Assembly (NCBI RefSeq): GCF_000425905.1
Contig: NZ_KE384473.1
Location: forward strand, 45,209 to 109,208
Reading direction: 5' to 3'
Length of the DNA: 64,000 bases
DNA from: Lactobacillus psittaci DSM 15354
GTDB lineage: Bacteria; Bacillota; Bacilli; Lactobacillales; Lactobacillaceae
Shown piece after piece: positions 43,760 through 57,772 of this stretch. Positions within the stretch are counted from its first letter, which is position 1; each line of letters begins with the position of its first letter. A program made the translations under genes and the position numbers. Under the pieces are notes generated by a model that searched no databases, was not told the origin of the DNA, and worked only from the letters and a program-made list of their open reading frames with translations.

Positions 43760-44365
43760 ATGGCACAATTATTTTTTTGTTATGGCACAATGAGTAGTGG
43801 AAAAACAATTGAAATTTTAAAAGTTGCACATAATTACCAAATGCAAGGCCGCAAGATTGCATTGATGACAAGTGGAAAAGATGATCGTAGTGGTCGAGGA
43901 GTAATTGCGTCAAGAATTGGGTTAAATAGTAAGGCGACACCAATTGATGATGATATGAATGTTTTTGATTATGTTAAAGAACATAATGATCAAGATATTG
44001 CTAATGGTGATGGGAAGATTGCCTGTGTATTAATTGATGAAGCGCAATTTTTAAATAAGCATCATGTGATAGAATGTGCGAAAATTGTGGATGATTTACA
44101 TATACCTGTGATGACTTTTGGATTAAAGAATGATTTCCAAAATAATTTATTTGAAGGAAGCAAGTATTTATTGCTTTATGCTGATAAAATAGAAGAGATG
44201 AAAACAATTTGTCATTATTGTGGACGTAAAGCAACAATGGTTATTCGGGTTCAAGATGGAAAGCCAGTTTATGAAGGAGCGCAACTTCAAATTGGTGGCG
44301 ATGAATCTTACTACCCAGTTTGTCGTTTTCACTACAATCATCCAGGACAAAAACGCCAAGATTAA
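43760..44365 (+). CDS. tdk: Thymidine kinase
   Basis: It phosphorylates thymidine (salvage). The 201-residue protein is a type II TK: P-loop [13 protein letters not shown] (about 7-19), the lasso/phosphate segment VLIDEAQFL with catalytic Glu, and a zinc site with CHYCGR and the late CRFH. AAGGGG lies upstream. It is the first gene of the operon tdk-prfA-prmC-ywlC, an order conserved in many Firmicutes; prfA follows after 15 bases. Confidence 0.96.
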   Translation: MAQLFFCYGTMSSGKTIEILKVAHNYQMQGRKIALMTSGKDDRSGRGVIASRIGLNSKATPIDDDMNVFDYVKEHNDQDIANGDGKIACVLIDEAQFLNKHHVIECAKIVDDLHIPVMTFGLKNDFQNNLFEGSKYLLLYADKIEEMKTICHYCGRKATMVIRVQDGKPVYEGAQLQIGGDESYYPVCRFHYNHPGQKRQD

Positions 44366-44380
44366 GAAAGGAACGATTAA

Positions 44381-45469
44381 ATGGATAAAGTAATGGCCCA
44401 ACTTGAAGGGTTAGTAGCTCGTTATGAAGAAATTCAAGAATTAATGGCTGACCCTGAAGTTATTAACGATACTAAGCGTTATATGGAAATTTCAAAAGAA
44501 GAAGCGGATATGCGTGAAGTTGTCCAAAAGTATCGTAAGTATCAAGAAGACCAAAAGACTATTTCTGATAATAAGGAGATTATTGAAAGTGAATCTGATG
44601 CAGATTTAGTTGAAATGGCTAAGGAAGAAAATAGCGACTTAGAAAAAGAAGTTGTTGACCTTGAAGAAGAAATCAAGATTTTAATGCTTCCAAAAGACCC
44701 TAATGATGATAAAGATATCATTATGGAAATCCGTGGAGCTGCTGGTGGGGATGAAGCTTCTTTATTTGCTGGCGACTTACTTAGAATGTATGAAAAATAC
44801 GCTGAAACTCAAGGCTGGAAGATTTCTGTTATTGATGAAGAAACCACAGAAGTTGGTGGCTATAAGCACGTTGCTATCATGATTACTGGGGACAAGGTTT
44901 ACTCAAAATTAAAATATGAAAACGGAGCTCACCGTGTTCAAAGAATCCCAGTAACTGAATCTCAAGGCCGTGTTCATACTTCAACCGCTACAGTTGCCGT
45001 TATGCCTGAATATGAACAAGTAGATATTGACTTAGATCCAAAAGATATCAGAGTTGATGTTTACCGTTCAAGTGGTGCCGGTGGTCAGCACATTAACAAA
45101 ACTTCTAGTGCCGTTCGTATGACCCACCTTCCAACAGGTATCGTGGTTGCGATGCAAGACCAAAGAAGTCAGCAACAAAACCGTGCTAAGGCCATGGAAA
45201 TTTTGAAGTCTCGTGTCTATGACTACTATGAAAGTCAAAACCAAGCAAGTTACGACGAAAAGCGTAAAAATGCTGTTGGTACTGGGGATCGTTCAGAAAG
45301 AATTAGAACCTACAACTATCCTCAAAACCGGGTAACTGATCACAGAATTGGTTTGACCTTAAACAAGTTAGACCGAATTATGAATGGTGAACTTGATGAA
45401 ATTATTTCAGCATTAATTGTTCACTACCAAACTAAGCAATTAGAGGAGTTGGCAGAAGATAATGCCTAA
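44381..45469 (+). CDS. prfA: Peptide chain release factor 1
   Basis: RF1 ends translation at UAA and UAG. The 362-residue length fits. The GGQ loop is [18 protein letters not shown] and the stop-recognition region includes [17 protein letters not shown]. Expected motifs of domain 1 ([19 protein letters not shown]) are present. Its end overlaps prmC by 8 bases, which fits their link, since PrmC methylates the GGQ glutamine of RF1. Confidence 0.98.
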   Translation: MDKVMAQLEGLVARYEEIQELMADPEVINDTKRYMEISKEEADMREVVQKYRKYQEDQKTISDNKEIIESESDADLVEMAKEENSDLEKEVVDLEEEIKILMLPKDPNDDKDIIMEIRGAAGGDEASLFAGDLLRMYEKYAETQGWKISVIDEETTEVGGYKHVAIMITGDKVYSKLKYENGAHRVQRIPVTESQGRVHTSTATVAVMPEYEQVDIDLDPKDIRVDVYRSSGAGGQHINKTSSAVRMTHLPTGIVVAMQDQRSQQQNRAKAMEILKSRVYDYYESQNQASYDEKRKNAVGTGDRSERIRTYNYPQNRVTDHRIGLTLNKLDRIMNGELDEIISALIVHYQTKQLEELAEDNA

Positions 45470-46304
45470 AACATTAAAACAATTAGTTCAACTCGGACAA
45501 GAAAAGGCCCCTGAGGCAAGTATTGATGATATTACTTATCTTGTCAGCGAAAGAGCTAATTTAACTCCAAGTGAATTTAAATTAAAGCAAGATTCAGAAG
45601 TAAGTAATGAATTAGAAAAGCAACTTCAAAAAGACTTTAAAAAATTAGCTAGAAATGTTTCACCCCAATATATTCTCGGCTATGCCTGGTTTTTAGGCTA
45701 TAAGCTTATGGTGCAAAGAGGAGTGCTTATTCCACGTTTTGAAACTGAAGAGCTAGTTGAATGGGCCTTGGAGCATTTGCATGATGGGATGAAGATCTTA
45801 GATCTTGGCACTGGCTCAGGGGCAATTATAGTTGCATTAGCTAAAGAAGCTGCCAAAAAAGGTATCAAAGATTTAACTTTATATGCTAGTGATATTTCTG
45901 ATTCTGCTTTAAGAATCTGTGAAGAAAATTTCTTGAAATTTGACCTTGATATAACTGTTCGTAAGGCGAATGTTTTAATTGGTTTAGAAGAATTCGATTT
46001 AATCATTTCAAATCCGCCATACATTAAGCCTGAAGAAAAGAATCTAATGGATAGTAATGTTTTACAAAATGAACCAGAAGAAGCGCTTTTTGGTGGAGAA
46101 GATGGCCTAGAGTTTTATCGCAGATTCGCTAAGCAAATTCGTAAGCATTTAACTAGTCGGGGCGAGTTTTTCTTAGAATTTGGCTTTAGTGAAAAAGCTG
46201 AATTAGCTAAGCTGTTTGCAACAGAATTACCGGACTTTGATATCGAATTTAAAGATGATTTAGCCGGTAAGCCGAGAATGGTATATGGAAAGTGGCAAAA
46301 ATAA
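45462..46304 (+). CDS. prmC: Release factor glutamine methyltransferase
   Basis: PrmC N5-methylates the glutamine of the GGQ motif in release factors. The 280-residue protein has an N-terminal helical domain and a SAM-binding domain with [16 protein letters not shown] and the catalytic NPPY in LIISNPPYI. The motif [13 protein letters not shown] is also typical. It starts inside prfA and its stop overlaps the next start (TAATG at 46302-46306). Confidence 0.96.
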   Translation: MPKTLKQLVQLGQEKAPEASIDDITYLVSERANLTPSEFKLKQDSEVSNELEKQLQKDFKKLARNVSPQYILGYAWFLGYKLMVQRGVLIPRFETEELVEWALEHLHDGMKILDLGTGSGAIIVALAKEAAKKGIKDLTLYASDISDSALRICEENFLKFDLDITVRKANVLIGLEEFDLIISNPPYIKPEEKNLMDSNVLQNEPEEALFGGEDGLEFYRRFAKQIRKHLTSRGEFFLEFGFSEKAELAKLFATELPDFDIEFKDDLAGKPRMVYGKWQK

Positions 46305-47305
46305 TGGAAACACAAATTTTGAAGAAGGATCAAATTAATCAAGCGGTTGAATTTCTAAGAAATGGTGATTTAGTTGCATTTCCAACTGAAACTGTTTATG
46401 GCCTTGGTGCAATTGCAACTAAAGAAGAAAGTGTTAAAAATGTTTATAAGGCTAAAGGCCGTCCTAGCGATAATCCTTTAATCGTTACTGTTAGTGATGA
46501 AAACATGATGAAACGCTATGCTAAATTTGTCCCAGAACGTGCTGAAAAGTTAATTAAACACTTTTGGCCAGGTCCTTTAACACTTCTTTTATTAGTTAAA
46601 GAAGGTAGCTTACCAGATGCTGTTACTGGTGGGTTAAAGACTGCTGCATTTAGATGCCCAAATGATGAATTAACTCATGAATTAATTTCAAAACTTGGTT
46701 ATCCAATTGTCGGCCCTTCAGCTAACACTTCGACTAAACCATCTCCAACAACTGCAGAGCATGTTTACCATGACTTAAAAGGCAAAATTAGTGCAATTAT
46801 TGATGGTGGCGCTACTGAAGTGGGTCTTGAATCAACAATTATTGATTTATCAGTTGAAACTCCAATTGTTTTGCGTCCTGGTCAAATTACACCTGAAGAG
46901 TTAAGTGAAGTTTTAGGAGAAAAAGTATTAATTAATACTGGAAAAGTTTCTGATAAGGCCATTCCTAAGGCTCCAGGAATGAAGTATCGTCATTATGCAC
47001 CTAGTGCTCCAGTTTGGGTGGTAGATGATGTAAATGATTTTGAAAAAATTGACTTTAAGTCAGATACTGCTGTTGCTGCTCTTGATAGTGTTTTAGCTAA
47101 GCTAAATTTACCTGTAGAGAATAAATTTAGCTTAGGCAAAGACTTAAAAGATGCTGATCACAACTTATTTAGCGCTCTTAGATTCTTTGACGATGAAGAT
47201 GAGATTAAGACTATTTACGTCCAAGGCTTCGATGAGGGCGAAAAGAGTTTGGCATACATGAACCGATTAAACAAGGCTGCAGCAGGTCACCATTTTAAAA
47301 AATAA
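46304..47305 (+). CDS. ywlC: L-threonylcarbamoyladenylate synthase (Sua5/YwlC)
   Basis: It makes threonylcarbamoyl-AMP, the precursor of t6A37 in tRNAs that read ANN codons. The 333-residue protein has the YrdC domain (FPTETVYGLGAIA; KAKGRPSDNPLIV; PSANTSTKPSPT) and the Sua5 C-terminal domain (about 215-330, APGMKYRHYAPSAP). The ATG at 46304 overlaps the prmC stop; a GTG at 46292 is also in frame. It is the last gene of the tdk operon. Confidence 0.94.
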   Translation: METQILKKDQINQAVEFLRNGDLVAFPTETVYGLGAIATKEESVKNVYKAKGRPSDNPLIVTVSDENMMKRYAKFVPERAEKLIKHFWPGPLTLLLLVKEGSLPDAVTGGLKTAAFRCPNDELTHELISKLGYPIVGPSANTSTKPSPTTAEHVYHDLKGKISAIIDGGATEVGLESTIIDLSVETPIVLRPGQITPEELSEVLGEKVLINTGKVSDKAIPKAPGMKYRHYAPSAPVWVVDDVNDFEKIDFKSDTAVAALDSVLAKLNLPVENKFSLGKDLKDADHNLFSALRFFDDEDEIKTIYVQGFDEGEKSLAYMNRLNKAAAGHHFKK

Positions 47306-47309
47306 ATTT

Positions 47310-47341
47310 AAGCGAAAGGTTTAAACCTTTCGCTTTTTTTA
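47310..47341 (+). terminator. Terminator of the tdk-prfA-prmC-ywlC operon
   Basis: AAGCGAAAGGTTT pairs with AAACCTTTCGCTT, followed by a T-run. Confidence 0.92.
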
Positions 47342-47381
47342 CTAAAATAAGTATGATATTGGTATTTTTAAGGAGGCTAAT

Positions 47382-48011
47382 ATGGGAAAATTTACTGTAT
47401 TGAATCACCCATTGATTCAGCACAAGTTGACAATCATTCGAAAAAAGACTACTGGTACCAACGAATTTAGACAAATCGTTGGTGAAATTGGTGGTTTGAT
47501 GGTTTATGAAATGACTCGCGATTTGCCACTAAAAAATGTGGAAATTGAGACTCCTATCGGCAAAACTACTCAAAAAGAATTAGCTGGTAAGAAATTAGTC
47601 ATTGTTCCAATTTTAAGAGCCGGACTAGGAATGGTTGATGGCGTTTTACAAATGATTCCATCTGCTAAAGTTGGCCATATTGGAATGTATCGTGATGAAG
47701 AGACTTTAAAGCCTCATGAATACTTCTTCAAGATGCCACCTGATATTGAAGAACGTGACGTAATTATTGTAGATCCAATGCTTGCTACAGGTGGTAGTTC
47801 AAACATGGCAATTGAAGCATTGAAAAAGCGTGGCGCTAAAAACATTCGCTTAGCTGTTTTGGTTGCTGCTCCAGAAGGTGTTAAGGCAGTTCAAGAAGCA
47901 AATCCGGATGTAGATATCTATGCTGCAGCTGAAGATGAAAAACTTATGGATAATGGCTACATCTTCCCTGGATTAGGGGATGCCGGTGACCGACTTTTTG
48001 GTACCAAATAA
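47382..48011 (+). CDS. upp: Uracil phosphoribosyltransferase
   Basis: It converts uracil and PRPP to UMP (salvage). The 209 residues match the usual length. The PRPP-binding region is [20 protein letters not shown], and the uracil site is [17 protein letters not shown] at the C-terminus. AAGGAGG precedes the ATG. It is the standard gene just upstream of the ATP synthase operon in Firmicutes. Confidence 0.97.
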   Translation: MGKFTVLNHPLIQHKLTIIRKKTTGTNEFRQIVGEIGGLMVYEMTRDLPLKNVEIETPIGKTTQKELAGKKLVIVPILRAGLGMVDGVLQMIPSAKVGHIGMYRDEETLKPHEYFFKMPPDIEERDVIIVDPMLATGGSSNMAIEALKKRGAKNIRLAVLVAAPEGVKAVQEANPDVDIYAAAEDEKLMDNGYIFPGLGDAGDRLFGTK

Positions 48012-48064
48012 GGCACTTTTGTAGTTATAATATAAAAAAGTTTTAAGTAAATCCGCTTTCATTT

Positions 48065-48094
48065 TTTACAAAAACCTAAAATTGGTGGTATCAT
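48065..48094 (+). promoter_or_regulatory. Candidate promoter of the atp operon
   Basis: TTTACA (48065-48070) and TATCAT (48089-48094) are separated by 18 bases, about 50 bases upstream of atpB. A second -10-like TATAAT lies near 48028. Confidence 0.45.
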
Positions 48095-48142
48095 GAAAAG
48101 CGTGTTTGAGGTATTCAGCACAGGAAAGGAGGTCACGAAGTA

Positions 48143-49095
<953 letters not shown>

Positions 49096-49140
49096 GCAAC
49101 TTTTGAAGATTAGTAGTTTAAATAGAGAGAAGGGCAGTAT

Positions 49141-49644
49141 ATGACATTATTTATGGCTGCCGAATCAAGCCTTTATTTAGGCGATACGCTCTATTACCTT
49201 GTATTGTTTGCAATTTTACTTTTATTAGTAAAGCATTATGCCTGGGGCCCAGTCACAGACATGATGGAAAAACGTCGTCAACAAGTTATCGAAGATATTG
49301 ATAAAGCTGCTGATGATCGTAAAAAAGCAGAAGTACTTGCAAATGAGCGTGAAGCCCAATTAAAGAGCTCACGGCAAGAAGCAACAAAGATTCTCTCTAC
49401 TGCAAAAACAAATGCCGAAGCTGCAGGCAAGGATATTTTGAATCAAGCAAATCTTGATGCTCAAGGTATTCGTCAGAAAGCAAAAGAAGATGCTGCACAA
49501 GCAAAAACTGATGCTTTAAATGAAGCTCAAGCTCAAGTAGCAGACTTGTCAGTGTTAATTGCTGAAAAAGTAATTGCTAAGAACTTGAATGCTGCAGATC
49601 AAAAAGATTTAGTCGACCAATTTATTAAGGGGTTGGATAAATAA
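49141..49644 (+). CDS. atpF: ATP synthase F0 subunit b
   Basis: This is the stator stalk subunit, 167 residues. One N-terminal helix (YYLVLFAILLLLVKHYAW) is followed by a long charged coiled coil (about 40-140) rich in Ala, Lys and Glu. GAGAGAAGGG lies upstream of the ATG. The stop overlaps the start of atpH (TAATG at 49642-49646). Confidence 0.97.
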   Translation: MTLFMAAESSLYLGDTLYYLVLFAILLLLVKHYAWGPVTDMMEKRRQQVIEDIDKAADDRKKAEVLANEREAQLKSSRQEATKILSTAKTNAEAAGKDILNQANLDAQGIRQKAKEDAAQAKTDALNEAQAQVADLSVLIAEKVIAKNLNAADQKDLVDQFIKGLDK

Positions 49645-50192
49645 TGGCATTAAGTAGAGAAGAAATTGGTGCACGCTATGGAGCAGCGTTATATGGCTTC
49701 GGGCAAGACACCAATACTTTAGAGCAAATCCATGATGAAATGGATGTTTTAAAGACTGCCTTAGCTGATAATCCACGTTTAGTCGACGTATTTACAGATC
49801 CTGTATATTCTGCAACTGAGAAGAGTGAGTTATTAGCTAAGATTAGTGCAGATTTTTGTGCACAAGTACAAGAATTTTTAAAATTATTGCTCGAATATAA
49901 CCGTTTTAATGTGCTACCTGAAATTGTAGAGCAATTTAACGTTTATTATAATCGTTCAAAAAATATTGCCTACGGAATTGCCACAAGTGCTGTTGCACTT
50001 GATGACGAACAACTAAATAGACTTAGTGAAGCTTATGCTTCAAAACATGGCTTGAAAAAACTTTATTTAACTAATGAAGTTGATTCAAGTTTAATTGGTG
50101 GCGTAATTTTACAAGTTGAAGATTATGTTATTGATGGCAGTGTAAAGACTAAGTTGAAAAAAATTCGTGCACAATTAATTGATAATATTTAA
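49644..50192 (+). CDS. atpH: ATP synthase F1 subunit delta
   Basis: It joins the b stalk to the top of the alpha3beta3 head. The 182-residue protein has the helical N-terminal domain ([22 protein letters not shown]) and the C-terminal signature [20 protein letters not shown]. It overlaps atpF by one base and lies 14 bases before atpA. Confidence 0.96.
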   Translation: MALSREEIGARYGAALYGFGQDTNTLEQIHDEMDVLKTALADNPRLVDVFTDPVYSATEKSELLAKISADFCAQVQEFLKLLLEYNRFNVLPEIVEQFNVYYNRSKNIAYGIATSAVALDDEQLNRLSEAYASKHGLKKLYLTNEVDSSLIGGVILQVEDYVIDGSVKTKLKKIRAQLIDNI

Positions 50193-50206
50193 AAGAGGTG
50201 AAACCA

Positions 50207-51721
50207 TTGAGCATCAAAGCGGAAGAAATTAGCTCATTGATCAAGCAACAACTTGAACACTTCGATGACAAGCTCAATATCGACGAAGTTGGTGTTATTA
50301 CCTATGTCGGTGACGGTATCGCCCGTGCTCACGGCTTAAACAACGTTTTAGCTAATGAGTTATTGGAATTCGATAATGGTTCTTATGGTATTGCTCAAAA
50401 CCTTGAAACTAATGATGTTGGTATCATCATTTTGGGAAGATTTGACAACATTAGAGAAGGTGACCGAGTAAAGAGAACTGGTCGAATTATGGAAGTTCCA
50501 GTTGGGGATGCTTTAATCGGCCGTGTTGTTAACCCATTGGGGCAACCAGTTGATGGCTTAGGAGAAATTAAGACTGATAAAACTCGTCCAATTGAATCTA
50601 AAGCTCCTGGCGTTATGGATCGTCAATCTGTTAGTCAACCACTTCAAACCGGTATTAAAGCCATTGACGCCTTGGTTCCAATTGGTAGAGGTCAGCGTGA
50701 GCTGATCATTGGTGACCGTAAGACTGGTAAGACTAGTTTAGCGATTGACACCATTTTGAACCAAAAGGGTCAAGACGTTATCTGTATTTATGTTGCGATT
50801 GGTCAAAAAGAATCAACTATTAGAAGTCAAGTTGAAACTTTGAAGCGTTTTGGCGCGATGGATTATACTATCGTCGTTGAAGCCGGCCCAAGTGCTCCAG
50901 CACCATTGCTTTATATAGCACCATATGCTGGTACCGCTATGGGTGAAGAATTTATGTACAATGGTAAGGATGTTTTGATTGTCTTTGACGATCTATCCAA
51001 GCAAGCGGTAGCTTATCGTGAACTTTCCTTACTTCTCCGTCGTCCGCCTGGTCGTGAAGCATATCCTGGTGACGTCTTCTACTTACACTCACGTTTACTT
51101 GAAAGAAGTGCTAAGTTAAGTGATAAACTTGGTGGCGGTTCATTAACTGCGTTACCATTTATCCAAACTCAAGCTGGAGATATTTCTGCATATATTCCAA
51201 CTAACGTAATATCAATTACTGACGGACAGATTTTCTTGCAAAGTGATTTATTCTTTGCTGGTACACGTCCAGCGATTGATGCCGGTGCTTCTGTTTCTCG
51301 TGTTGGTGGTAGCGCCCAGATTAAGGCTATGAAGAAGGTTGCTGGTACTTTACGTGTTGACTTAGCATCATTTAGAGAACTTGAAAGTTTTGCTCAATTT
51401 GGTAGTGATCTTGATCAAGCTACTCAAGCTAAGCTTAACCGTGGTCGCCGCATTGTTGAAGTTTTGAAGCAACCACTTCATGAACCACTTCCTGTTGAAA
51501 AGCAAGTTCTGATTCTTTATGCTTTAACTCACGGCTTTCTTGATTCAATTCCAGTGGAAGATGTATCAAGATATGAACATGAACTTGATGAAAACTTTGA
51601 ATCAAGTCATGCAGACTTACTAAAGACGATTCGTGAAACTGGTGAATTGCCTGATGAAGATCAAATGAATAAAGCTATCAAAGACTTTAACGAAGGCTTT
51701 ACACCAACAAGTAAGAACTAG
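50207..51721 (+). CDS. atpA: ATP synthase F1 subunit alpha
   Basis: This is the non-catalytic nucleotide-binding subunit of the head, 504 residues. The P-loop is [13 protein letters not shown], and the alpha signature [25 protein letters not shown] is intact. The start is the TTG at 50207 ([16 protein letters not shown]), chosen because AGAGGTG lies 6 bases before it; a GTG 9 bases upstream would overlap that site. Confidence 0.98.
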   Translation: MSIKAEEISSLIKQQLEHFDDKLNIDEVGVITYVGDGIARAHGLNNVLANELLEFDNGSYGIAQNLETNDVGIIILGRFDNIREGDRVKRTGRIMEVPVGDALIGRVVNPLGQPVDGLGEIKTDKTRPIESKAPGVMDRQSVSQPLQTGIKAIDALVPIGRGQRELIIGDRKTGKTSLAIDTILNQKGQDVICIYVAIGQKESTIRSQVETLKRFGAMDYTIVVEAGPSAPAPLLYIAPYAGTAMGEEFMYNGKDVLIVFDDLSKQAVAYRELSLLLRRPPGREAYPGDVFYLHSRLLERSAKLSDKLGGGSLTALPFIQTQAGDISAYIPTNVISITDGQIFLQSDLFFAGTRPAIDAGASVSRVGGSAQIKAMKKVAGTLRVDLASFRELESFAQFGSDLDQATQAKLNRGRRIVEVLKQPLHEPLPVEKQVLILYALTHGFLDSIPVEDVSRYEHELDENFESSHADLLKTIRETGELPDEDQMNKAIKDFNEGFTPTSKN

Positions 51722-51731
51722 GAGGTAATTT

Positions 51732-54157
<2,426 letters not shown>

Positions 54158-54168
54158 GGTGATGTCTA

Positions 54169-54609
54169 ATGGCAGAATCTGAAAAACTTATGACTGTAAA
54201 TATTGTTACTCCTGATGGGTTAATTTATTCTCATAAATCTAGTATCGTCGTTATGCGCGCGGTAGATGGGGAAAGAGCTGTTATGTATAATCACACGCCT
54301 TTCTTAACACCGCTTGCCATAGGTGATGTTAGAGTTAAGAGAAGTAAAGAAAATAATCAACATGTTGATCACATTGCGGTAAACGGTGGTTATATCGACT
54401 TTGCTAATAATGTGGCAACAATTATTGCTGATAGCGCTGAAAGAGCTAGAAATATTGACCTTTCTAGAGCTGAGGCTGCTAAAGAGCGTGCTGAAAAGCA
54501 CCTCGAAGAGGCAAAAGCAAGTCACAATCAGAGCTCATATGAAAGAGCTTCTGTTGCACTCAGAAGAGCCGTTAATAGAATTAACGTTCATCGAGATGCA
54601 GAAAAATAA
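54169..54609 (+). CDS. atpC: ATP synthase F1 subunit epsilon
   Basis: This small subunit couples rotor and head and inhibits ATP hydrolysis. The 146-residue protein has an N-terminal beta sandwich ([18 protein letters not shown]) and a C-terminal helical hairpin (about 90-146, [20 protein letters not shown]). It ends the atp operon at a strong terminator. Confidence 0.96.
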   Translation: MAESEKLMTVNIVTPDGLIYSHKSSIVVMRAVDGERAVMYNHTPFLTPLAIGDVRVKRSKENNQHVDHIAVNGGYIDFANNVATIIADSAERARNIDLSRAEAAKERAEKHLEEAKASHNQSSYERASVALRRAVNRINVHRDAEK

Positions 54610-54612
54610 ATT

Positions 54613-54641
54613 AAGCAAACGCTTCGGCGTTTGCTTTTTTG
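54613..54641 (+). terminator. Terminator of the atp operon
   Basis: AAGCAAACGC pairs with GCGTTTGCTT around the stable tetraloop TTCG, followed by a T-run. Confidence 0.93.
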
Positions 54642-54656
54642 ATAAGGAGAAATAAA

Positions 54657-54887
54657 ATGCAACAAGTTGGAGTACATGCTTTGTTAGCACTAGTTATTTA
54701 TTTTTTAATGATAGCTCTTGCATTTAGAGCTGTTAGAGCACTTGATATAAGTAAATTCCTAAAAATAAAGGGAATCTTTGAAGCGCAAATTTTATATAAT
54801 TTCATTTCAATTGCTTTAGGATATCTGGTTGCACAATTTATTATTTCTTTTATGGATTATTCTACAACCTTAACCAATCTCTTTTAA
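54657..54887 (+). CDS. DUF1146 family small membrane protein (YwzB-like)
   Basis: This 76-residue protein has two hydrophobic helices (ALLALVIYFLMIALAFRAVRAL and YNFISIALGYLVAQFIISFM) separated by a basic loop. It matches DUF1146/YwzB, which lies after atpC in many Firmicutes. Function is unknown. AAGGAGA precedes the ATG. It starts right after the atp terminator, so it may depend on read-through. Confidence 0.85.
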   Translation: MQQVGVHALLALVIYFLMIALAFRAVRALDISKFLKIKGIFEAQILYNFISIALGYLVAQFIISFMDYSTTLTNLF

Positions 54888-54935
54888 TATTTACTTAAAG
54901 CTAAGAGGGTTGGTAAAGCAAGAGCTTGCTAAATA

Positions 54936-54944
54936 TGGTATAAT
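54936..54944 (+). promoter_or_regulatory. Extended -10 promoter before mreB
   Basis: TGG followed by TATAAT (54939-54944) makes an extended -10; no good -35 is seen. It lies 31 bases before the TTG start. Confidence 0.55.
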
Positions 54945-54974
54945 TTTTCTGATATTAATTTGGAGGAAATACTA

Positions 54975-55964
54975 TTGGCAAAAGATATCGGAATCGATTT
55001 AGGAACTGCAAATGTTTTAATTAATGTTTCTGGCAAAGGAATCGTCTTAAATGAACCTTCAGTGGTTGCAGTTAATACTAAAGATAATCAAGTCGTAGCT
55101 GTCGGAACTGAAGCTTATGAAATGGTTGGTAGAACTCCAGGCAACATTCGAGTTATTCGCCCCTTAAAAAATGGTGTAATTGCGGACTTTGATATTACCG
55201 AAGCAATGTTGAGCTATTTCATTGAAAAATTAAATGTTAAAGGTTTCATGGCTAAACCTAACATTTTAATTTGTGCTCCAACTGGAGTTACTTCAATTGA
55301 GCAAAAGGCCATTATTCAAGCTGCTGAAAAATCTGGTGGTGGCAAAGTATATCTTGACTTTGAACCTAAGGTAGCGGCTGTAGGTGCTGGGTTAGATATT
55401 TTCAAACCTCAGGGTAATATGGTTATTGATATCGGTGGTGGTACTACTGATATTGCTGTTTTATCAATGGGTGAAATTGTAACTGCACGTTCACTTCGTT
55501 GGGCTGGCGATAAGATGAACCAAGCGATTGTTGCTTATATCAAGAATAATCGCAATCTATTGATTGGTGCAAGGACAGCTGAACAAATTAAGATTGAAAT
55601 TGGATCTGCTTTTGAACCAGATCCAGAAAAAACAATTACTGTTCGTGGTCGTGATATGGTAGATGGCTTACCTAAGCAAACTACTGTAACAGCACCTGAA
55701 ATTCAAGAAGCTTTGCATGATGGGTTAATGCAAATTGTTGCTGCAACTAAGCAAGTGTTGGAACAAACTCCACCTGAATTATCTGCTGATATCATTGATC
55801 GTGGCATTATGTTAACTGGTGGTGGTGCATTATTGCAAGGACTTGATAAGTTGATTTCATATTACTTACAAGTTCCAGTTCTAACTGCAGATTCTCCACT
55901 TGAAGCTGTAGCTCTTGGAACAGGTGCCTTACTTAAAAATATTGAAAAGCACCAAGGACATTAA
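54975..55964 (+). CDS. mreB: Rod-shape-determining actin homologue MreB/Mbl
   Basis: This cytoskeletal ATPase guides lateral wall synthesis. The 329-residue protein has the phosphate-1 motif DIGIDLGTANVLI, the connecting motif MVIDIGGGTTDIAVLS, and the adenosine motif MLTGGGALLQGLDKLI. The start is TTG at 54975 with GGAGGAAA upstream, which removes five residues from the longest frame. Gene order after atpC suggests it is the counterpart of Bacillus mbl; a second MreB may lie elsewhere. It heads a shape cluster with yidD, DUF2969 and rodA. Confidence 0.94.
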   Translation: MAKDIGIDLGTANVLINVSGKGIVLNEPSVVAVNTKDNQVVAVGTEAYEMVGRTPGNIRVIRPLKNGVIADFDITEAMLSYFIEKLNVKGFMAKPNILICAPTGVTSIEQKAIIQAAEKSGGGKVYLDFEPKVAAVGAGLDIFKPQGNMVIDIGGGTTDIAVLSMGEIVTARSLRWAGDKMNQAIVAYIKNNRNLLIGARTAEQIKIEIGSAFEPDPEKTITVRGRDMVDGLPKQTTVTAPEIQEALHDGLMQIVAATKQVLEQTPPELSADIIDRGIMLTGGGALLQGLDKLISYYLQVPVLTADSPLEAVALGTGALLKNIEKHQGH

Positions 55965-55973
55965 GGAGCAAAA

Positions 55974-56261
55974 TTGAAACAGATTATAATTTATTTGGTT
56001 AAAGGGTATCAAAAGTTTATTTCGCCCTTGTTCCCACCGACTTGTCGCTATTATCCAACTTGTTCAAGTTATATGATTACTAGTTTACAAAAACATGGCT
56101 TGATTAAAGGAGGAATTATGGGGATTGCGAGGATTTTACGCTGTAATCCTTTTGTACATGGCGGTGTTGATCCAGTTCCAGATAAATTTACTGTTAAGCG
56201 CAACCCTCATCCTGAACGTTATATGGATGAAATAATCGTCAAGAAATTCCATTCTAAGTAG
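55974..56261 (+). CDS. yidD: Membrane protein insertion efficiency factor YidD
   Basis: This 95-residue peripheral membrane protein has the family signature [22 protein letters not shown] and [17 protein letters not shown], with three cysteines. It is thought to help YidC-dependent insertion. The start is TTG at 55974 with AAGGAG upstream. In this window it is far from yidC (5078) but is in the mreB-rodA run. Confidence 0.93.
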   Translation: MKQIIIYLVKGYQKFISPLFPPTCRYYPTCSSYMITSLQKHGLIKGGIMGIARILRCNPFVHGGVDPVPDKFTVKRNPHPERYMDEIIVKKFHSK

Positions 56262-56270
56262 GAGTTATTT

Positions 56271-56498
56271 ATGTCTAAAAAACTAGAAAATATTGCTATT
56301 GAAGTAAATGAATTAAAGGGTCAAGCTAATCCTAGTTGGGAAATCATTATACCTAACAAAAAATCAATCGGTTTAATTGAAAAGATTGATGGGCGCTACC
56401 GCGCTACTACAACGAAGACAAATAATGTCTTATTTTCAAAGACTTTAGAAAGTAGTATCAATGATTTGCTTTCTTACTTTGCATTACATGAAAAATAA
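56271..56498 (+). CDS. DUF2969 family protein
   Basis: This is a 75-residue soluble protein with the pattern IAIEVNELKGQANPSWEIII ... IGLIEKIDGRYRATTT of DUF2969, a Lactobacillales family with no known role. AGGAG precedes the ATG. It lies between yidD and rodA, so it is produced with the shape genes. Confidence 0.85.
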   Translation: MSKKLENIAIEVNELKGQANPSWEIIIPNKKSIGLIEKIDGRYRATTTKTNNVLFSKTLESSINDLLSYFALHEK

Positions 56499-56519
56499 AT
56501 TTTGGAACGTGATTAATTA

Positions 56520-57710
56520 ATGGCACAAATACAAAATAATCGAGATATATATGATCGTATTGCCTGGGGAATTATCGGTGCAATTGGCTTGCTAGCAATT
56601 ATTAGTTTCTATGGTATTTGGATTGCAGCATCACATGATTCTACGCTAGGTTCACCACTTAAGGCAGTATTAGGTCAAGGAGTATGGTATCTTTTATCAG
56701 TTGGATTAGTTATTTTAATTATTCAATTTGATGCTGAGCAGCTCTTTAAAATTGCTCCATATGCATACGCTTTAGGAATTATCTTATTGATTCTAGTTTT
56801 AATTTTTTATGACCGAACTAGTTTTGCTAATAATGGTGCCAAGAGTTGGTTTAAATTAGGTAGTTTAACTTTTCAGCCATCAGAAGTGATGAAGCCAGCA
56901 TTTATTTTAATGATTGCAAGGGTAGTAGAAGACCACAATAAATATTTTGTTCATACTATTAAGAATGATTGGCTCTTATTAGGTAAAATCTTTGCTTGGT
57001 TAGCACCAATTGCAGTTTTATTAAAGCTGCAAAATGACTTTGGTACGATGTTGGTATTCTTTGCCATTGTTGGTGGAGTAATCTTAGTATCAGGTATTAG
57101 CTGGAAGATAATTTTGCCAATGTTTATTTTCGTCGCAATAGTTGCGACAACTACGATTCTTCTAGTTACAACAGATTGGGGCATGAAGTTATTAAGTCAC
57201 TTCTTCAAAGCTTATCAGTTCGAGCGAATTAATTCATGGCTTGATCCTTCAGGTGATACTTCTTCAGGTGCATACCAGCTATGGCAAAGTATGAAGGCAA
57301 TTGGGTCAGGTCAAATATTAGGAATTGGCTTTGGAAAGTCTAGTGTTTATGTTCCAGTTAGAAGTTCGGATATGGTCTTTTCAGTAATTGGCGAAAGTTT
57401 TGGTTTTGTTGGTGGAGTAGTCTTAATCATGATTTATCTCTATCTCATTATCCAAATGTGTAAAATTAGTTTTGACACTAGAAACGCTTTTTGTACATAT
57501 ATTTCAACTGGAATTATTATGATGATTTTATTCCATGTATTTGAAAATATTGGTATGAGTATCGATTTATTACCATTAACTGGTATTCCTTTACCATTTG
57601 TCTCTCAAGGTGGTAGTGCTTTAGTTGGGAATATGATTGGTATTGGATTGATTTTTTCAATGAAATTCCACAATAAAGATTACATGTTTTCAACCGCTGG
57701 AGACTTTTAA
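56520..57710 (+). CDS. rodA: Peptidoglycan glycosyltransferase RodA (SEDS family)
   Basis: RodA polymerises lipid II during lateral wall growth. The 396-residue protein has ten helices and the SEDS signatures NGAKSWFKLGSLTFQPSEVMKPAFIL, LLKLQNDFGTMLVFFAI with the catalytic Asp, and LLPLTGIPLPFVSQGGSAL. It ends the cluster with mreB and yidD. Its start is an ATG at 56520 with TTGGAACG upstream, a weak ribosome-binding site. Confidence 0.95.
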   Translation: MAQIQNNRDIYDRIAWGIIGAIGLLAIISFYGIWIAASHDSTLGSPLKAVLGQGVWYLLSVGLVILIIQFDAEQLFKIAPYAYALGIILLILVLIFYDRTSFANNGAKSWFKLGSLTFQPSEVMKPAFILMIARVVEDHNKYFVHTIKNDWLLLGKIFAWLAPIAVLLKLQNDFGTMLVFFAIVGGVILVSGISWKIILPMFIFVAIVATTTILLVTTDWGMKLLSHFFKAYQFERINSWLDPSGDTSSGAYQLWQSMKAIGSGQILGIGFGKSSVYVPVRSSDMVFSVIGESFGFVGGVVLIMIYLYLIIQMCKISFDTRNAFCTYISTGIIMMILFHVFENIGMSIDLLPLTGIPLPFVSQGGSALVGNMIGIGLIFSMKFHNKDYMFSTAGDF

Positions 57711-57721
57711 AAAGATAATAA

Positions 57722-57758
57722 AAAACAGATTAACTTTTGAAGTTAATCTGTTTTTTTC
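57722..57758. terminator. Terminator after rodA
   Basis: AAAACAGATTAACTT pairs with AAGTTAATCTGTTTTTTT around three bases. The convergent universal stress protein gene ends just beyond. Confidence 0.92.
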
Positions 57759-57772
57759 TATTTTATATTAGA

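Noticed and set aside
43608-43943. 111-residue minus-strand frame overlapping the tdk start
   Set aside because: It is antisense to tdk and to the divergent promoter region, has low-complexity residue use and no ribosome-binding site.
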